NCBI RefSeq assembly: GCF_018219815.1 | Contig: NZ_JADMKU010000022.1 | Span: forward strand, 1-64,000 | Direction: 5' to 3' | From: Thalassovita aquimarina | Lineage (GTDB): Bacteria; Pseudomonadota; Alphaproteobacteria; Rhodobacterales; Rhodobacteraceae | DNA length: 64,000 bases | Shown: positions 55,038 through 63,949 of the stretch, piece by piece | Layout of the letters: each line of letters starts with the position of its first letter | Numbering within the stretch: position 1 is the stretch's first letter | Notes under the pieces: model-generated | Told to the model about the DNA's origin: nothing | The model's database searches: none | What the model saw: only the letters and a program-made list of their open reading frames with translations | Position numbers and translations under genes: made by a program

Positions 55038-55628
55038 ATGATCCGGGTTGAGGTTCTCACCGGCAGCGCGCTCGAGGCGGCGCTGGAGGATGTCGCGCGG
55101 CTCAGGATCGCGGTGTTCCGTGACTGGCCGTATCTCTACGACGGCGATCTGGATTACGAAAAACGCTACATGCAAAGCTACCGTGACAGCGAGGGTGCGG
55201 TGGTGGTGGGGTCTTTCGACGGTGACCGGCTGGTCGGCGCGGCGACCGGCACCCCGATGGAAGACCATGCCGATGATTTCGCAGCAGCCTTCGCGGGTAC
55301 GGACGAGCGGTTGGAAAATGTTTTCTACTGCGCCGAATCGGTGCTGCTGCCGGGGTATCGCGGGCGCGGGATCGGACACCGTTTTTTCGATCTGCGCGAA
55401 GACCATGCGCGGAACCTGGGGCGCACGAAAACCGCCTTCTGCGCGGTAATGCGACCGGGAAATCATCCGATGCGCCCGGAGAATTATCGGCCCCTGGACG
55501 ATTTCTGGTCCAAGCGCGGATACGCAAAGCTGCCCGGGGTGGTGGCGCGGTTTCGCTGGAAGGACGTGGGCGACAGCGTGCAGACCGAAAAGCCCCTGCA
55601 ATTCTGGATGCGTGGGTTGGAGCGTTGA
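55038..55628 (+). CDS. GNAT acetyltransferase
   Basis: A 196-residue GNAT-fold protein. The acetyl-CoA loop is VLLPGYRGRGIGHRFFDLRE, with DWPYLYDGDLDYEKRYMQSY at the start and RPENYRPLDDFWSKRGYAKL in the C-terminal half. Similar sequences often pair with nitrilase-like genes, as here (the amidohydrolase follows within 30-45 bases), suggesting joint metabolism of an amine or amide. Substrate unknown. Confidence 0.87.
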   Translation: MIRVEVLTGSALEAALEDVARLRIAVFRDWPYLYDGDLDYEKRYMQSYRDSEGAVVVGSFDGDRLVGAATGTPMEDHADDFAAAFAGTDERLENVFYCAESVLLPGYRGRGIGHRFFDLREDHARNLGRTKTAFCAVMRPGNHPMRPENYRPLDDFWSKRGYAKLPGVVARFRWKDVGDSVQTEKPLQFWMRGLER

Positions 55629-55673
55629 AGCGATGCCGGTGCGGGTGAATTTGAAATGAAGAAGGGATCCATC

Positions 55674-56552
55674 GTGAAAGTGGCAACAGCAGCTTATCCG
55701 TTGGACTGGTTTCACGACTGGTCGGGCTACGAGGACAAAATGCGGGCCTGGGTGTCCGAGGCCGCGGGGCAGGGGGCCGATCTGCTGGTGTTTCCGGAAT
55801 ATGCGGCGATGGAATTGGCTTCGCTTGCCGGGACCGAGGTGGCTGCCGATCTGGCCGGGTCGATCCGGGCGGTGTCCGAACTGGTGGGGCGGTCCAATAC
55901 CGTGCTGGCGCGGCTGGCGCGGGAATTCGGGGTTTATATCCTCGGCGGTTCGGCCCCGGTCGAGGATGGCGGCAAGGTGGTGAACCGGGCGCCGTTTTTC
56001 GCGCCGTCCGGCGATATCGACCATCAGGACAAGCAGATCATGACCCGGTTCGAACGCGAAGACTGGGGCGTTGCTGGGGGCGGTGCGCTGAAGATCTTCG
56101 AAACCGCTCTGGGCCGGATCGGGGTGCTGATCTGTTATGACAGCGAATTTCCGCTGTTGGGCCGCGCGCTGACCGAGGCGGGGGCGGAGCTGATCCTCGT
56201 GCCTTCGGCCACCGAGGCGACGGAAGGCTATTGGCGGGTGCGGATCGGTGCGATGGCGCGCGCGCTGGAAGGGCAATGCGTGACGGTGATGGCGTCGCTG
56301 GTGGGCGACCGTCCCGATATCTACGCGGTGGAGGAAAACACCGGCATGGGCGGTGTTTTCGGACCGCCCGACATGGGCTTTCCGCCCACCGGCGTGATCG
56401 CCGAGGGCACCCTGGGAAGCCCGGGCTGGACCTATGCCGAGATCGATCTGGAAAACATTCACAAGGTGCGCGCCGATGGCCATGTGCTGAACAAAACCCA
56501 TTGGAACGATCAGCACGATCGCGCCGGAAAACCTGCGCTCGCCTTGTTGTGA
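55674..56552 (+). CDS. Carbon-nitrogen hydrolase (nitrilase superfamily)
   Basis: An amidase/nitrilase-fold enzyme. The catalytic triad is visible: Glu in LLVFPEYAAMELA, Lys in DHQDKQIMTRFERE and Cys in IGVLICYDSEFPLLG. A GTG start at 55674 is preferred because AAGGGA lies 6 bases ahead and the sequence then opens VKVATAAYPLDW as expected; an ATG at 55656 gives a six-residue longer form. It is likely co-transcribed with the GNAT gene. The substrate is not known. Confidence 0.88.
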   Translation: MKVATAAYPLDWFHDWSGYEDKMRAWVSEAAGQGADLLVFPEYAAMELASLAGTEVAADLAGSIRAVSELVGRSNTVLARLAREFGVYILGGSAPVEDGGKVVNRAPFFAPSGDIDHQDKQIMTRFEREDWGVAGGGALKIFETALGRIGVLICYDSEFPLLGRALTEAGAELILVPSATEATEGYWRVRIGAMARALEGQCVTVMASLVGDRPDIYAVEENTGMGGVFGPPDMGFPPTGVIAEGTLGSPGWTYAEIDLENIHKVRADGHVLNKTHWNDQHDRAGKPALALL

Positions 56553-56638
56553 TGGCGATTTGGGCTTGAAAATATGTCAAAATGGGCCCATTTAACGCGC
56601 GTCCCTCAAAGGGTGGGGCGAAAAAGCAAGGAGATAAC

Positions 56639-56857
56639 ATGGCCAAGGAAGAAATGCTCGAATTTCCCGGTGTCGTGAAGGAACTCCTGCCTAATGCGAC
56701 GTTTCGGGTCGAGCTTGAGAATGGCCATGAAATCATCGCACATACGGCAGGTAAGATGCGCAAAAACCGCATCCGGGTTCTGGCTGGCGACCGGGTTCAG
56801 GTTGAAATGACCCCCTACGATCTGACCAAGGGTCGGATCAACTATCGCTTCAAGTAA
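56639..56857 (+). CDS. infA: Translation initiation factor IF-1
   Basis: A 72-residue S1-like (OB-fold) factor that binds the ribosomal A site during initiation. The sequence [40 protein letters not shown] and RINYRFK is standard. A strong AAGGAGATAAC precedes the start; an in-frame upstream ATG is ignored. Its stop is directly followed by the GTG of maf (TAAGTG), starting the infA-maf-rng-yacG set. Confidence 0.98.
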   Translation: MAKEEMLEFPGVVKELLPNATFRVELENGHEIIAHTAGKMRKNRIRVLAGDRVQVEMTPYDLTKGRINYRFK

Positions 56858-57433
56858 GTGCGTCTGATCCTCGGATCGGGCAGCCCGCGGCGCAAGGAGC
56901 TGCTGGCGCAAATCGGGGTTGTGGCGGATGATGTCCGCCCGCCCGATATTGATGAAACACCCCTGAAAAACGAACTTCCGCGTCCCTATTGCGCCCGCAT
57001 GGCGATTGAAAAGGTGCGCGCGGTGCAGGCCGACGCGGACGATATCGTGCTCTGCGCCGATACCACCGTCGCCTTGGGCCGTCGTATCCTGGGCAAGCCG
57101 GAAAATGCCGGCGAAGCGGCTGAATTCCTGCTGGCCATGTCCGGGCGGCGGCACCGGGTGATCACCGCCGTGGCGGTGCGCCGGGGCGACAATGTCTGGG
57201 AAAAGGACGTGGTCACCACGGTGCGGATGAAGAACCTGTCCGACGAGGAACTGAACGCGTATCTTGCCACCAACGATTGGCAGGGCAAGGCGGGCGGGTA
57301 TGGCATCCAGGGGCCGGCCGGGGCGCTGATCCCGTGGATTTCGGGATCCTTCACCGCCGTGGTGGGGCTGCCGTTGACCGAAACCGCGGGGTTGCTGCAG
57401 GCTGCGGAATACCCGCTATGGAGGCAGGCATGA
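56858..57433 (+). CDS. maf: Maf-family nucleotide pyrophosphatase
   Basis: House-cleaning enzyme that hydrolyses dTTP/UTP-like or modified nucleotides. The 191-residue protein opens with [18 protein letters not shown], and has [20 protein letters not shown] and [17 protein letters not shown]. The start is GTG, immediately after the infA stop codon, which fits coupled translation. Its TGA overlaps the ATG of the next gene (ATGA). Confidence 0.94.
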   Translation: MRLILGSGSPRRKELLAQIGVVADDVRPPDIDETPLKNELPRPYCARMAIEKVRAVQADADDIVLCADTTVALGRRILGKPENAGEAAEFLLAMSGRRHRVITAVAVRRGDNVWEKDVVTTVRMKNLSDEELNAYLATNDWQGKAGGYGIQGPAGALIPWISGSFTAVVGLPLTETAGLLQAAEYPLWRQA

Positions 57434-58452
57434 AAGGCCGTCAGATCATCCTCGACCATCTGGACGGGCGCGAAGCCGCGGCCCTGATCGTCGATGGCAA
57501 GCTCGAGGACATCCTGATCGATTCCGATCAGCCGCGCGTCGGCACCATCTATCGCGCCGTCGCCGAACGGCCGATGAAGGGGCAGGGCGGCTTGTTCGTG
57601 AAAACCCCCGACGGCAAGGCCTTCCTGCGTCAGGTCAAGGGGATCGCGCCGGGCGACCGGATGCTGGTGCAGGTCACCGGCCATGCCGAGGACGGCAAGG
57701 CGTTGCCGGTCACCCAGAAGCTCCTGTTCAAAAGCCGCTATGCGATCGTCACGCCCGACGCGCCGGGGCTGAACATCAGCCGTCGGATCAAGGATGACGA
57801 TATCCGCGACATGCTGCTGGGCATCGCGCGCGAAGTGATGGGCGACAGCGACATGGGGCTGATCCTGCGGTCGTCCTGCGCCGAGGGCGAAGCCGGGGAG
57901 ATCGCCGAGGATATCGCCGACATGGCCGACCTGGCGCTGAGCATTGTCGCTGACCGCGACGGCGAACCGGAAGCGCTGACCGAAGGCGACGGGCCGCATC
58001 AGACCGCCTGGCGGGAATGGATCGACCCGGCCGATATCGTGACCGAACCGGGCGGGTTCGAACGGCACGGCGTTCTGGACATGCTCGATGACGCGAGTCA
58101 GCCGCTGGTCAAGCTGACCGGCGGGGCCTTCATGTATGTCGAACCGACCCGGGCGCTGGTGGCGGTGGATGTGAATACCGGCAATGACACCTCGCCGGCG
58201 GCGGGGATGAAGGCCAATATCGCAGCTGCGAAGGACCTGCCGCGCCAGCTTCGGCTGCGCGGGCTTGGTGGCCAGATCACGCTGGACCTGGCGCCGATGC
58301 CGAAAAAGGATCGCCGCACTTTCGAAATGTCGCTGCGCGCGGCCTTCAAGGCAGACCCGATCGAAACGGTGCTGGCCGGATGGACGCCGTTGGGGCATTA
58401 CGAACTGCAGCGCAAACGCGACCGCCTGCCCCTGACGGAGCTTTTGAAATGA
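57430..58452 (+). CDS. Short ribonuclease E/G family protein
   Basis: A 340-residue protein of the RNase E/G family. The catalytic acids are retained: [12 protein letters not shown] and [26 protein letters not shown]-type stretches are replaced by [17 protein letters not shown]. It is much shorter than E. coli RNase G (about 490) and lacks a visible CPxCxG zinc link, so oligomerisation or specificity may differ. The N-terminal region (to residue 100) could replace the S1 part. Short forms in this position are common in Rhodobacteraceae. It overlaps maf and yacG. Confidence 0.88.
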   Translation: MKGRQIILDHLDGREAAALIVDGKLEDILIDSDQPRVGTIYRAVAERPMKGQGGLFVKTPDGKAFLRQVKGIAPGDRMLVQVTGHAEDGKALPVTQKLLFKSRYAIVTPDAPGLNISRRIKDDDIRDMLLGIAREVMGDSDMGLILRSSCAEGEAGEIAEDIADMADLALSIVADRDGEPEALTEGDGPHQTAWREWIDPADIVTEPGGFERHGVLDMLDDASQPLVKLTGGAFMYVEPTRALVAVDVNTGNDTSPAAGMKANIAAAKDLPRQLRLRGLGGQITLDLAPMPKKDRRTFEMSLRAAFKADPIETVLAGWTPLGHYELQRKRDRLPLTELLK

Positions 58453-58631
58453 GCTGCCCGATCTGTTCGGAAAAAACCGATCCGAAATTCCGCCCTTTCT
58501 GTTCCAAGCGCTGCGCCGATATCGATCTGGGCCGCTGGATGAGCGGTAAATACGCGATCCCGTCGGAGGATCCCGAGGATATCGAGGAAGCGTTCGAGGA
58601 AATCGAACGGCAGGCCCCCAAGCCGCATTAA
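58449..58631 (+). CDS. yacG: DNA gyrase inhibitor YacG
   Basis: A 60-residue zinc protein that binds and inhibits gyrase. The four zinc cysteines are in [10 protein letters not shown] and RPFCSKRCADIDLGRW; the acidic tail EDPEDIEEAFEEIERQ is usual. Its ATG overlaps the end of the RNase gene (ATGA), so it is the last of a coupled infA-maf-rng-yacG set. It converges on the LysR gene with 20 bases between. Confidence 0.94.
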   Translation: MSCPICSEKTDPKFRPFCSKRCADIDLGRWMSGKYAIPSEDPEDIEEAFEEIERQAPKPH

Positions 58632-58651
58632 GCCGACGGCTCCTGCGCGTT

Positions 58652-59860
58652 TCAATCCAGAGTTTGCGAAACCTGCCGCAGCACCTGCAGGAACCGTTCC
58701 TGCATCTGGGTGGGCTGCCAGTCGGTCCGCTGGGTGATGCCGATCGGTCGCGGGGTATCGCCGATCTCAATCGGAAGCGGCAGCATCACCCCGAGCTTGA
58801 CCTCGTCGCTGACCTGGGTCTGCGAAATCATCGTCAGCCGGCCGCCGCTTTCCAGCAGGCTGCGGACCAGGATGATGGCGCTTGTTTCGATCACCCGTGT
58901 CGGGTCCGACAATCCGTTGGCGCGGAAGAAGGCGCTGGCCTGGTCGCGGGTCGGCGTCCCCTTTCGCGGCAGGATCCACGGGTACTGGATCAATTCGTCC
59001 AACGGGATATTGTCGCGCCCTGCCAACGGATGGCCGGGGTGGCAGAAAATGCCCAGCCGGTCGTCGAATAGCGGTGTCTGTACAACGTCCTCGGCCGGAG
59101 GTGGATCGCGCAGGGCGCCCAGCATCAGGTCGATTTCGCCGTGGCGGAGCCCGTTCAGCAGATCGTCGTAGGGCCCGTCGATCACCTGGATGTCGGCATC
59201 GGGAAAGGCCTGCGTTATCATGTTGATCGCCTGTGGCAGCAGCACGCTGCGCGACAGCGGCAGCGCGCCGATGACGATCCGGCCGCTATGTGCCCCGCCG
59301 AAGGACGACAATTCGTCCAGAGCCTGATCCAGTTCGTAAAAGCTCAGCTTGGCGGCGCGGATCAGGATCCGGGCCGCGACGGTCGGGTCGTAGCCGCTTT
59401 CCGATTTGCGATAGAGCGTCAGCCCCGAGACCTTTTCCAGTTCGCGTGCGGTGCGGTACAGCGACGGTTGCGAGATGCCGATCGCGCGTGCGGCGACCGA
59501 AAAATTGCCATGCGCGGCCACCGCGATCAGCGCCCGCAGCTGGGTCGAGGATATCTTGGTGTCGAACCGGGCCGTGGCCGCCGCTTTCTGCCGCGTGGCG
59601 GCGTCTGCGCAGCCCTGTTTCAGGATGTTCAGCGCGCGGTCGCAGCGGTGCACGAACATTTCACCCGCCGTCGTCGGGTACATGCCGCGGCTGCTGCGCA
59701 CCAGCAGCTTTTCGTCCAGCGACGCTTCGAGCTTGGCAATGGCCTGGGTGATCGCCGGTTGCGACATGTGCACCGCTTCCGCCGCCGCCGTGATGCCGCC
59801 AAGCCGGCAGACCAGGACGAAGGCCCGCAGGTGCCGCAGATTGAAATCCTGCCCGTTCAT
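58652..59860 (-). CDS. LysR-family regulator with two HTH domains (GalR/LigR-like)
   Basis: A 402-residue regulator, about 90 residues longer than usual. Two complete LysR-type winged helices are present: residues about 5-64 (LRHLRAFVLVCRLGGITAAA; MSQPAITQAIAKLEASL) and 98-157 (STQLRALIAVAAHGNFSVAA; ISQPSLYRTARELEKVSG). A standard LysR effector domain follows from about 175 (GRIVIGALPLSRSVLLPQAI). It is divergent from galBCD, so it probably controls them, with a pathway intermediate as inducer. Confidence 0.9.
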   Translation of the reverse strand: MNGQDFNLRHLRAFVLVCRLGGITAAAEAVHMSQPAITQAIAKLEASLDEKLLVRSSRGMYPTTAGEMFVHRCDRALNILKQGCADAATRQKAAATARFDTKISSTQLRALIAVAAHGNFSVAARAIGISQPSLYRTARELEKVSGLTLYRKSESGYDPTVAARILIRAAKLSFYELDQALDELSSFGGAHSGRIVIGALPLSRSVLLPQAINMITQAFPDADIQVIDGPYDDLLNGLRHGEIDLMLGALRDPPPAEDVVQTPLFDDRLGIFCHPGHPLAGRDNIPLDELIQYPWILPRKGTPTRDQASAFFRANGLSDPTRVIETSAIILVRSLLESGGRLTMISQTQVSDEVKLGVMLPLPIEIGDTPRPIGITQRTDWQPTQMQERFLQVLRQVSQTLD

Positions 59861-59879
59861 TCCCCATCGCCCATGAAAG

Positions 59880-59898
59880 CTATAGCTAAAACAAATAG
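59880..59898. promoter_or_regulatory. LysR-type operator (CTAT-N11-ATAG)
   Basis: Perfect inverted repeat CTAT (59880-59883) and ATAG (59895-59898) separated by 11 bases, matching the T-N11-A rule for LysR sites. It lies 19 bases before the LysR start and 78 before galB, the usual place for the site that controls both. The overlapping palindrome AGCTATAGCT (59878-59887) may be part of the same operator. Confidence 0.7.
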
Positions 59899-59976
59899 TG
59901 GCTGCGGCGAAACGAAATGGCAAGTTGTGAAGCGAAGCGCCATAGTGCCGCGGAACTGAAATTTACGGGGTTTGAC

Positions 59977-60711
59977 ATGTCTGATCAGAAAACTGCTCTT
60001 GTCATCAGCGCCCACGCTGCTGATTTCGTCTGGCGCTGTGGTGGCGCCATCGCCAAGCATCAGAAACTGGGCTACGATGTGACCGTCGTCTGCCTGTCCT
60101 ACGGCGAACGCGGCGAAAGCGCCCGCCTGTGGAAAGAAGGCAAGACGCTGGACGAGGTCAAATCGATCCGCAAGAAGGAAGCTGAAGACGCCGCCAAGGC
60201 GCTGGACGTGCATGACATCGAGTTCCTCGACATGGGCGATTACCCGCTGCGCTTCGGGCAGGAAGCCGAGGAAAAGGTCGTCGACATCATCCGCAAGGTG
60301 CAGCCGAACTTCATGTTCTCGCACTCCAAGTGGGACCCCTATAACACCGACCACATGAAAACGACCGAGTTCGCCCTGACCTGCCGCATGATCGCGCAGG
60401 CTTGGGGCCACAACCCGGGCGAAAAGGTGCTGGGCGCGCCGCAGCTTTACCTGTTCGAACCGCACCAGACCGAACAGATGGGGTGGAAGCCGAATGTCTT
60501 CCTCGACATCACCGATGTCTGGGACAAGAAGCGCGCCGCGATGGAATGCATGAACGGTCAGGTCCATCTGTGGGATTTCTATACCCGCGTGGCGCAGCAG
60601 CGCGCCAACCACTTCCGCCGCAATTCCGGCGGCATGGCGGGTGGCCGCGCGGCGGAATATGCCGAAGGCTTCGAATCGATCTTCCCGACCTGCGTGGATG
60701 AATTGTCATGA
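59977..60711 (+). CDS. galB: 4-oxalomesaconate hydratase (GalB, PIG-L fold)
   Basis: Hydrates 4-oxalomesaconate to 4-carboxy-4-hydroxy-2-oxoadipate in gallate/protocatechuate breakdown. The 244-residue protein has the PIG-L-type zinc region in the form [16 protein letters not shown] (His-x-x-Asp instead of HPDDE), which is how I recall GalB proteins, plus [19 protein letters not shown] and [20 protein letters not shown]. It begins the galB-galC-galD set. Deacetylases with HPDD sites are the alternative, but the neighbours fit GalB. Confidence 0.9.
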   Translation: MSDQKTALVISAHAADFVWRCGGAIAKHQKLGYDVTVVCLSYGERGESARLWKEGKTLDEVKSIRKKEAEDAAKALDVHDIEFLDMGDYPLRFGQEAEEKVVDIIRKVQPNFMFSHSKWDPYNTDHMKTTEFALTCRMIAQAWGHNPGEKVLGAPQLYLFEPHQTEQMGWKPNVFLDITDVWDKKRAAMECMNGQVHLWDFYTRVAQQRANHFRRNSGGMAGGRAAEYAEGFESIFPTCVDELS

Positions 60712-61403
60712 GCGAATATCCTGTCGGAACTCAGGGCGTCGTCGTCCAGAATATCGAACGTGCCGATCAGGCGGTGATCGACGGTCTGGCAGACTGCGGC
60801 GTTGCAACGGTGCACGAAGCGCAGGGGCGCAAGGGGCTGCTGGCCGACTACATGCGGCCGATCTATTCCGGCGCTCGCATCGCGGGGTCGGCGGTGACGA
60901 TTTCCGCCCCGCCCTGCGATAACTGGATGGTCCATGTCGCCATCGAGCAGCTGAAAGAGGGCGATATCATCGTCCTCGCCCCCACCTCGCCGTCGAACGC
61001 CGGGTATTTCGGTGACCTGCTGGCGACCTCGGCGCAGGTGCGCGGCTGCCGCGGGCTGATCATCGAAGCGGGCGTGCGCGACGTGCGCGACCTGACCGAG
61101 ATGAACTTCCCGGTCTGGTCGAAGGCGGTCTTCGCGCAAGGCACGGTCAAGGAAGTGCTGGGATCGGTCAACGTGCCGGTCGTCTGCGCCGACGAACTGA
61201 TCGACCCTGGCGACATCATCGTGGCCGACGATGACGGTGTCTGCGTTGTGCGCCGCGACGAGGCTGCAGAGGTGCTGGAAAAATCCCGCGCCCGCGAAGC
61301 CAACGAAGAGACCAAGCGCGCCCGGCTGCAGGCCGGCGAGCTGGGGCTGGACATCTACGACATGCGTGGGCGCCTGGCCGAAAAGGGTCTGAAATACGTC
61401 TGA
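60708..61403 (+). CDS. galC: 4-carboxy-4-hydroxy-2-oxoadipate aldolase / oxaloacetate decarboxylase
   Basis: Class II aldolase of the RraA-like family that splits its substrate to pyruvate and oxaloacetate. The 231-residue protein has [21 protein letters not shown] (in part), [20 protein letters not shown] and the metal/substrate motif [20 protein letters not shown]. The C-terminus [18 protein letters not shown] is family-typical. It overlaps galB by four bases (ATGA). The symbols galC/ligK are used for the same activity. Confidence 0.93.
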   Translation: MSEYPVGTQGVVVQNIERADQAVIDGLADCGVATVHEAQGRKGLLADYMRPIYSGARIAGSAVTISAPPCDNWMVHVAIEQLKEGDIIVLAPTSPSNAGYFGDLLATSAQVRGCRGLIIEAGVRDVRDLTEMNFPVWSKAVFAQGTVKEVLGSVNVPVVCADELIDPGDIIVADDDGVCVVRRDEAAEVLEKSRAREANEETKRARLQAGELGLDIYDMRGRLAEKGLKYV

Positions 61404-61461
61404 TCCGGACCCGGATCGGACCAAGAACAGTGGCGCCCGCCTGGGCAACGGGACGGGCGCT

Positions 61462-61480
61462 GCCCGGCGCAAAGCCGGGC
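61462..61480 (+). other. Stem-loop between galC and galD
   Basis: 7-base perfect arms GCCCGGC (61462-61468) and GCCGGGC (61474-61480) around GCAAA, just ahead of the galD ribosome site. It may modulate galD expression; no T tract follows. Confidence 0.35.
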
Positions 61481-61497
61481 AATAGCGGGGGAAAATC

Positions 61498-62556
61498 ATG
61501 AGCAACGGAATTCCGGTGATGTGGATGCGCGGCGGCACCTCGAAGGGGGGCTATTTCCTGGCGTCCGACCTGCCTGCCGGTGTGGCCGCGCGCGATGCGG
61601 TGCTTTTGCGGATCATGGGATCGCCCGATCCGCGCCAGATAGACGGCATGGGCGGGGCCGATCCGCTGACCTCCAAGGTTGCGGTGGTGCGTAAGTCGGA
61701 TCGCGAGGGCGTCGATGTCGATTACCTGTTCCTGCAGGTCTTCGTCGATCAGCCCATCGTCACCGATGCGCAGAACTGCGGCAATATCCTTGCCGGCGTC
61801 GGCCCCTTCGCCATCGAACGCGGGCTGGTCGCGGCGCGCGACGGCGTGACCCCGGTCACCATCTACATGGAAAACACCGGCCAGGTCGCCGTGGCGCAGG
61901 TGCAGACCCCGGGCGGGCAGGTGAGCTATTCGGGCGAGGCGCGCATCGACGGCGTGCCGGGCACGTCGGCCCCGGTGCCGATCGAATTCAAGGACACCGC
62001 CGGGTCGAGCTGCGGCGCTTTGCTGCCCACCGGCAATGTCTGCGACGTGGTCGAAGGGGTCGAACTGACCATGATCGACAACGGCATGCCCTGCGTGGTG
62101 ATGCGCGCAGCCGACATGGGCATCGCAGGCACCGAGGCGCCCGAGGAACTGGAAGCCAATGCTGAATTGCGCGCCAAGCTGGAAAAGATCAGGCTGGCCT
62201 GCGGGCCGATGATGAATCTGGGCGACGTGTCGGAAAAATCGGTGCCCAAGATGACCATGGTCAGTGCTCCCCGCGAGGGCGGCGCCATCGCCACTCGCAC
62301 CTTCATCCCGCATCGCTGCCACAAGACGATCGGCGTGTTGGGCGCGGTCAGCGTCGCCACCGCCTGCCTGCTGGACGGTGCGCCCGCGCATGAACTGGCG
62401 CAGACCGGCGAGGGCGCAACCCGCGATCTGTCGGTGGAACATCCCACTGGCGAAATGACGGTGGTCGCCAACCTGGGTGCGGACGGCACGGTGGAAAGCG
62501 CCGCCATCCTGCGCACCGCGCGCAAGCTGATGGACGGGGTGGCCTTCACGGACTGA
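61498..62556 (+). CDS. galD: 4-oxalomesaconate tautomerase
   Basis: Isomerises the keto/enol forms of 4-oxalomesaconate so that GalB can act. The 352-residue protein is of the PrpF/diaminopimelate epimerase-like fold: IPVMWMRGGTSKGGYFLASD at the start, QNCGNILAGVGPFAIERGLV with the conserved cysteine, and TGNVCDVVEGVELTMIDNGMP. It follows galC after 94 bases with a stem-loop in between, same strand. Confidence 0.93.
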   Translation: MSNGIPVMWMRGGTSKGGYFLASDLPAGVAARDAVLLRIMGSPDPRQIDGMGGADPLTSKVAVVRKSDREGVDVDYLFLQVFVDQPIVTDAQNCGNILAGVGPFAIERGLVAARDGVTPVTIYMENTGQVAVAQVQTPGGQVSYSGEARIDGVPGTSAPVPIEFKDTAGSSCGALLPTGNVCDVVEGVELTMIDNGMPCVVMRAADMGIAGTEAPEELEANAELRAKLEKIRLACGPMMNLGDVSEKSVPKMTMVSAPREGGAIATRTFIPHRCHKTIGVLGAVSVATACLLDGAPAHELAQTGEGATRDLSVEHPTGEMTVVANLGADGTVESAAILRTARKLMDGVAFTD

Positions 62557-62568
62557 TCCGCAAGGCGC

Positions 62569-62587
62569 GCCGCGCAGGGAGCGCGGC
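62569..62587. terminator. Hairpin between convergent galD and aminotransferase genes
   Basis: 7-base perfect arms GCCGCGC (62569-62575) and GCGCGGC (62581-62587). Its place between convergent genes suggests a two-way terminator; no clear T tract on either side. Confidence 0.5.
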
Positions 62588-62599
62588 CCGGCCGCCGGT

Positions 62600-63949
62600 C
62601 TAGGCCCTCTTATCGGTGGCAGGGATCCCGGCCAGCACCGTGTCGATTGCGCCGGACAGTTTGTCCACCACTTCGCCGATCTGATCATCGGTCAGGATGA
62701 AGGGCGGGGCCAGCAGAACGTGGTCGCCGATGTTACCGTCGACGGTGCCTCCCATCGGGTAACAGATCAGCCCGGCCCGGAACGCGGCTGCCTTGATCTT
62801 GGCATGCAGCTTCAGTTCGGGCGAAAACGGCACCTTGGTTTCGCGGTCCTTCACCAGTTCCAGCCCGCGGAACAGGCCGCGGCCGCGGATGTCACCGATA
62901 TGGGGGTGCTGGCCGAACCGGTCCTCCAGCGCGGTTTGCAGCCGGCCGCCCATGTCCATCGCCCGCGCGGCCATCCCACCCTTCGTCAGCTTGGTCACTA
63001 CCGCCTTAGCCGCCGCCGCCGCCACCGGGTGGCCGATATAGGTGTGGCCGTGCTGGAAGAAGCCCGATCCGTTTTCGATCGCGCTGTAGATCTTGTCGGT
63101 GCACAGCATCGCGCCGATCGGCTGATAGCCGGCGCCCAGCCCCTTGGCGATGGCGGTGATGTTGGGGGCGATGCCATCCTGTTCGCAGGCGAACAGGGTG
63201 CCGGTCCGGCCCATGCCGCACATCACCTCGTCGAGGATCAGCAGCACGCCATATTGATCGCAGATTTCGCGGACGCGTTTGAAATAGCCCGCGACCGGCG
63301 GCACGGCGCCTGCGGTGGCGCCGACAACGGGTTCGGCGACGAAGGCCATCACGCTGTCCGGCCCCAGCCGCTGGATTTCCGCCTCAAGCTCGTTCGCGAC
63401 CCGCTGGCTGTAATCGAAGGCCGTTTCGCCCTCGGCCCGGCCGCGATATTCGTAGCAGGGGGAAATGTGGCTGGCGTCCATCAACAGCGGCGAAAACGGT
63501 TCGCGTCGCCACATGTTGCCGCCCACAGCCAGCACGCCCAGCGTGTTGCCGTGATAGCTCTGCCGCCGCGCGATCACGTGGCGGCGCTGTGGTTCACCGA
63601 TTTCCAGAAAGTACTGCCGCGCCAGTTTCAACGCCGATTCCATCGCCTCGGACCCGCCGGACACGAAATAGACCCGGTCCAACGCCCCGGGGGCGTGTTC
63701 GATCAAGAGATTGGCCAGGTCCTCGGCCGGTTCGGAGGAAAAGAACCCGGTATGGGCAAAGGCGAGCTTGCCAACCTGTTCCTGTATCGCCGCGATCACA
63801 TCCGGATCGGAGTGACCGAGGCAGGAGACCGCGGCGCCGCCCGATCCGTCGAAGTATCGCTTTCCGGTTTCGTCGATCAGGTAACAGCCTTCGCCAAGCG
63901 CGGCGAGCGGCGGGATGGATTTGGTGTGGCGGGGAAAGACATGGGACAT
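62600..63949 (-). CDS. Class-III PLP aminotransferase
   Basis: A 449-residue omega-type aminotransferase. PLP-binding stretches are YFVSGGSEAMESALKLARQY, ILDEVMCGMGRTGTLFACEQ and TAIAKGLGAGYQPIGAMLC with the Schiff-base lysine; HGHTYIGHPVAAAAA and GLICYPMGGTVDGNIGDHVLLAPPF (in parts) are also typical. The ATG at 63949 is chosen because AAGGA lies 8 bases ahead and the product opens MSHVFPRHTKS. It converges on galD. Amine donor and acceptor are unknown. Confidence 0.9.
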   Translation of the reverse strand: MSHVFPRHTKSIPPLAALGEGCYLIDETGKRYFDGSGGAAVSCLGHSDPDVIAAIQEQVGKLAFAHTGFFSSEPAEDLANLLIEHAPGALDRVYFVSGGSEAMESALKLARQYFLEIGEPQRRHVIARRQSYHGNTLGVLAVGGNMWRREPFSPLLMDASHISPCYEYRGRAEGETAFDYSQRVANELEAEIQRLGPDSVMAFVAEPVVGATAGAVPPVAGYFKRVREICDQYGVLLILDEVMCGMGRTGTLFACEQDGIAPNITAIAKGLGAGYQPIGAMLCTDKIYSAIENGSGFFQHGHTYIGHPVAAAAAKAVVTKLTKGGMAARAMDMGGRLQTALEDRFGQHPHIGDIRGRGLFRGLELVKDRETKVPFSPELKLHAKIKAAAFRAGLICYPMGGTVDGNIGDHVLLAPPFILTDDQIGEVVDKLSGAIDTVLAGIPATDKRA

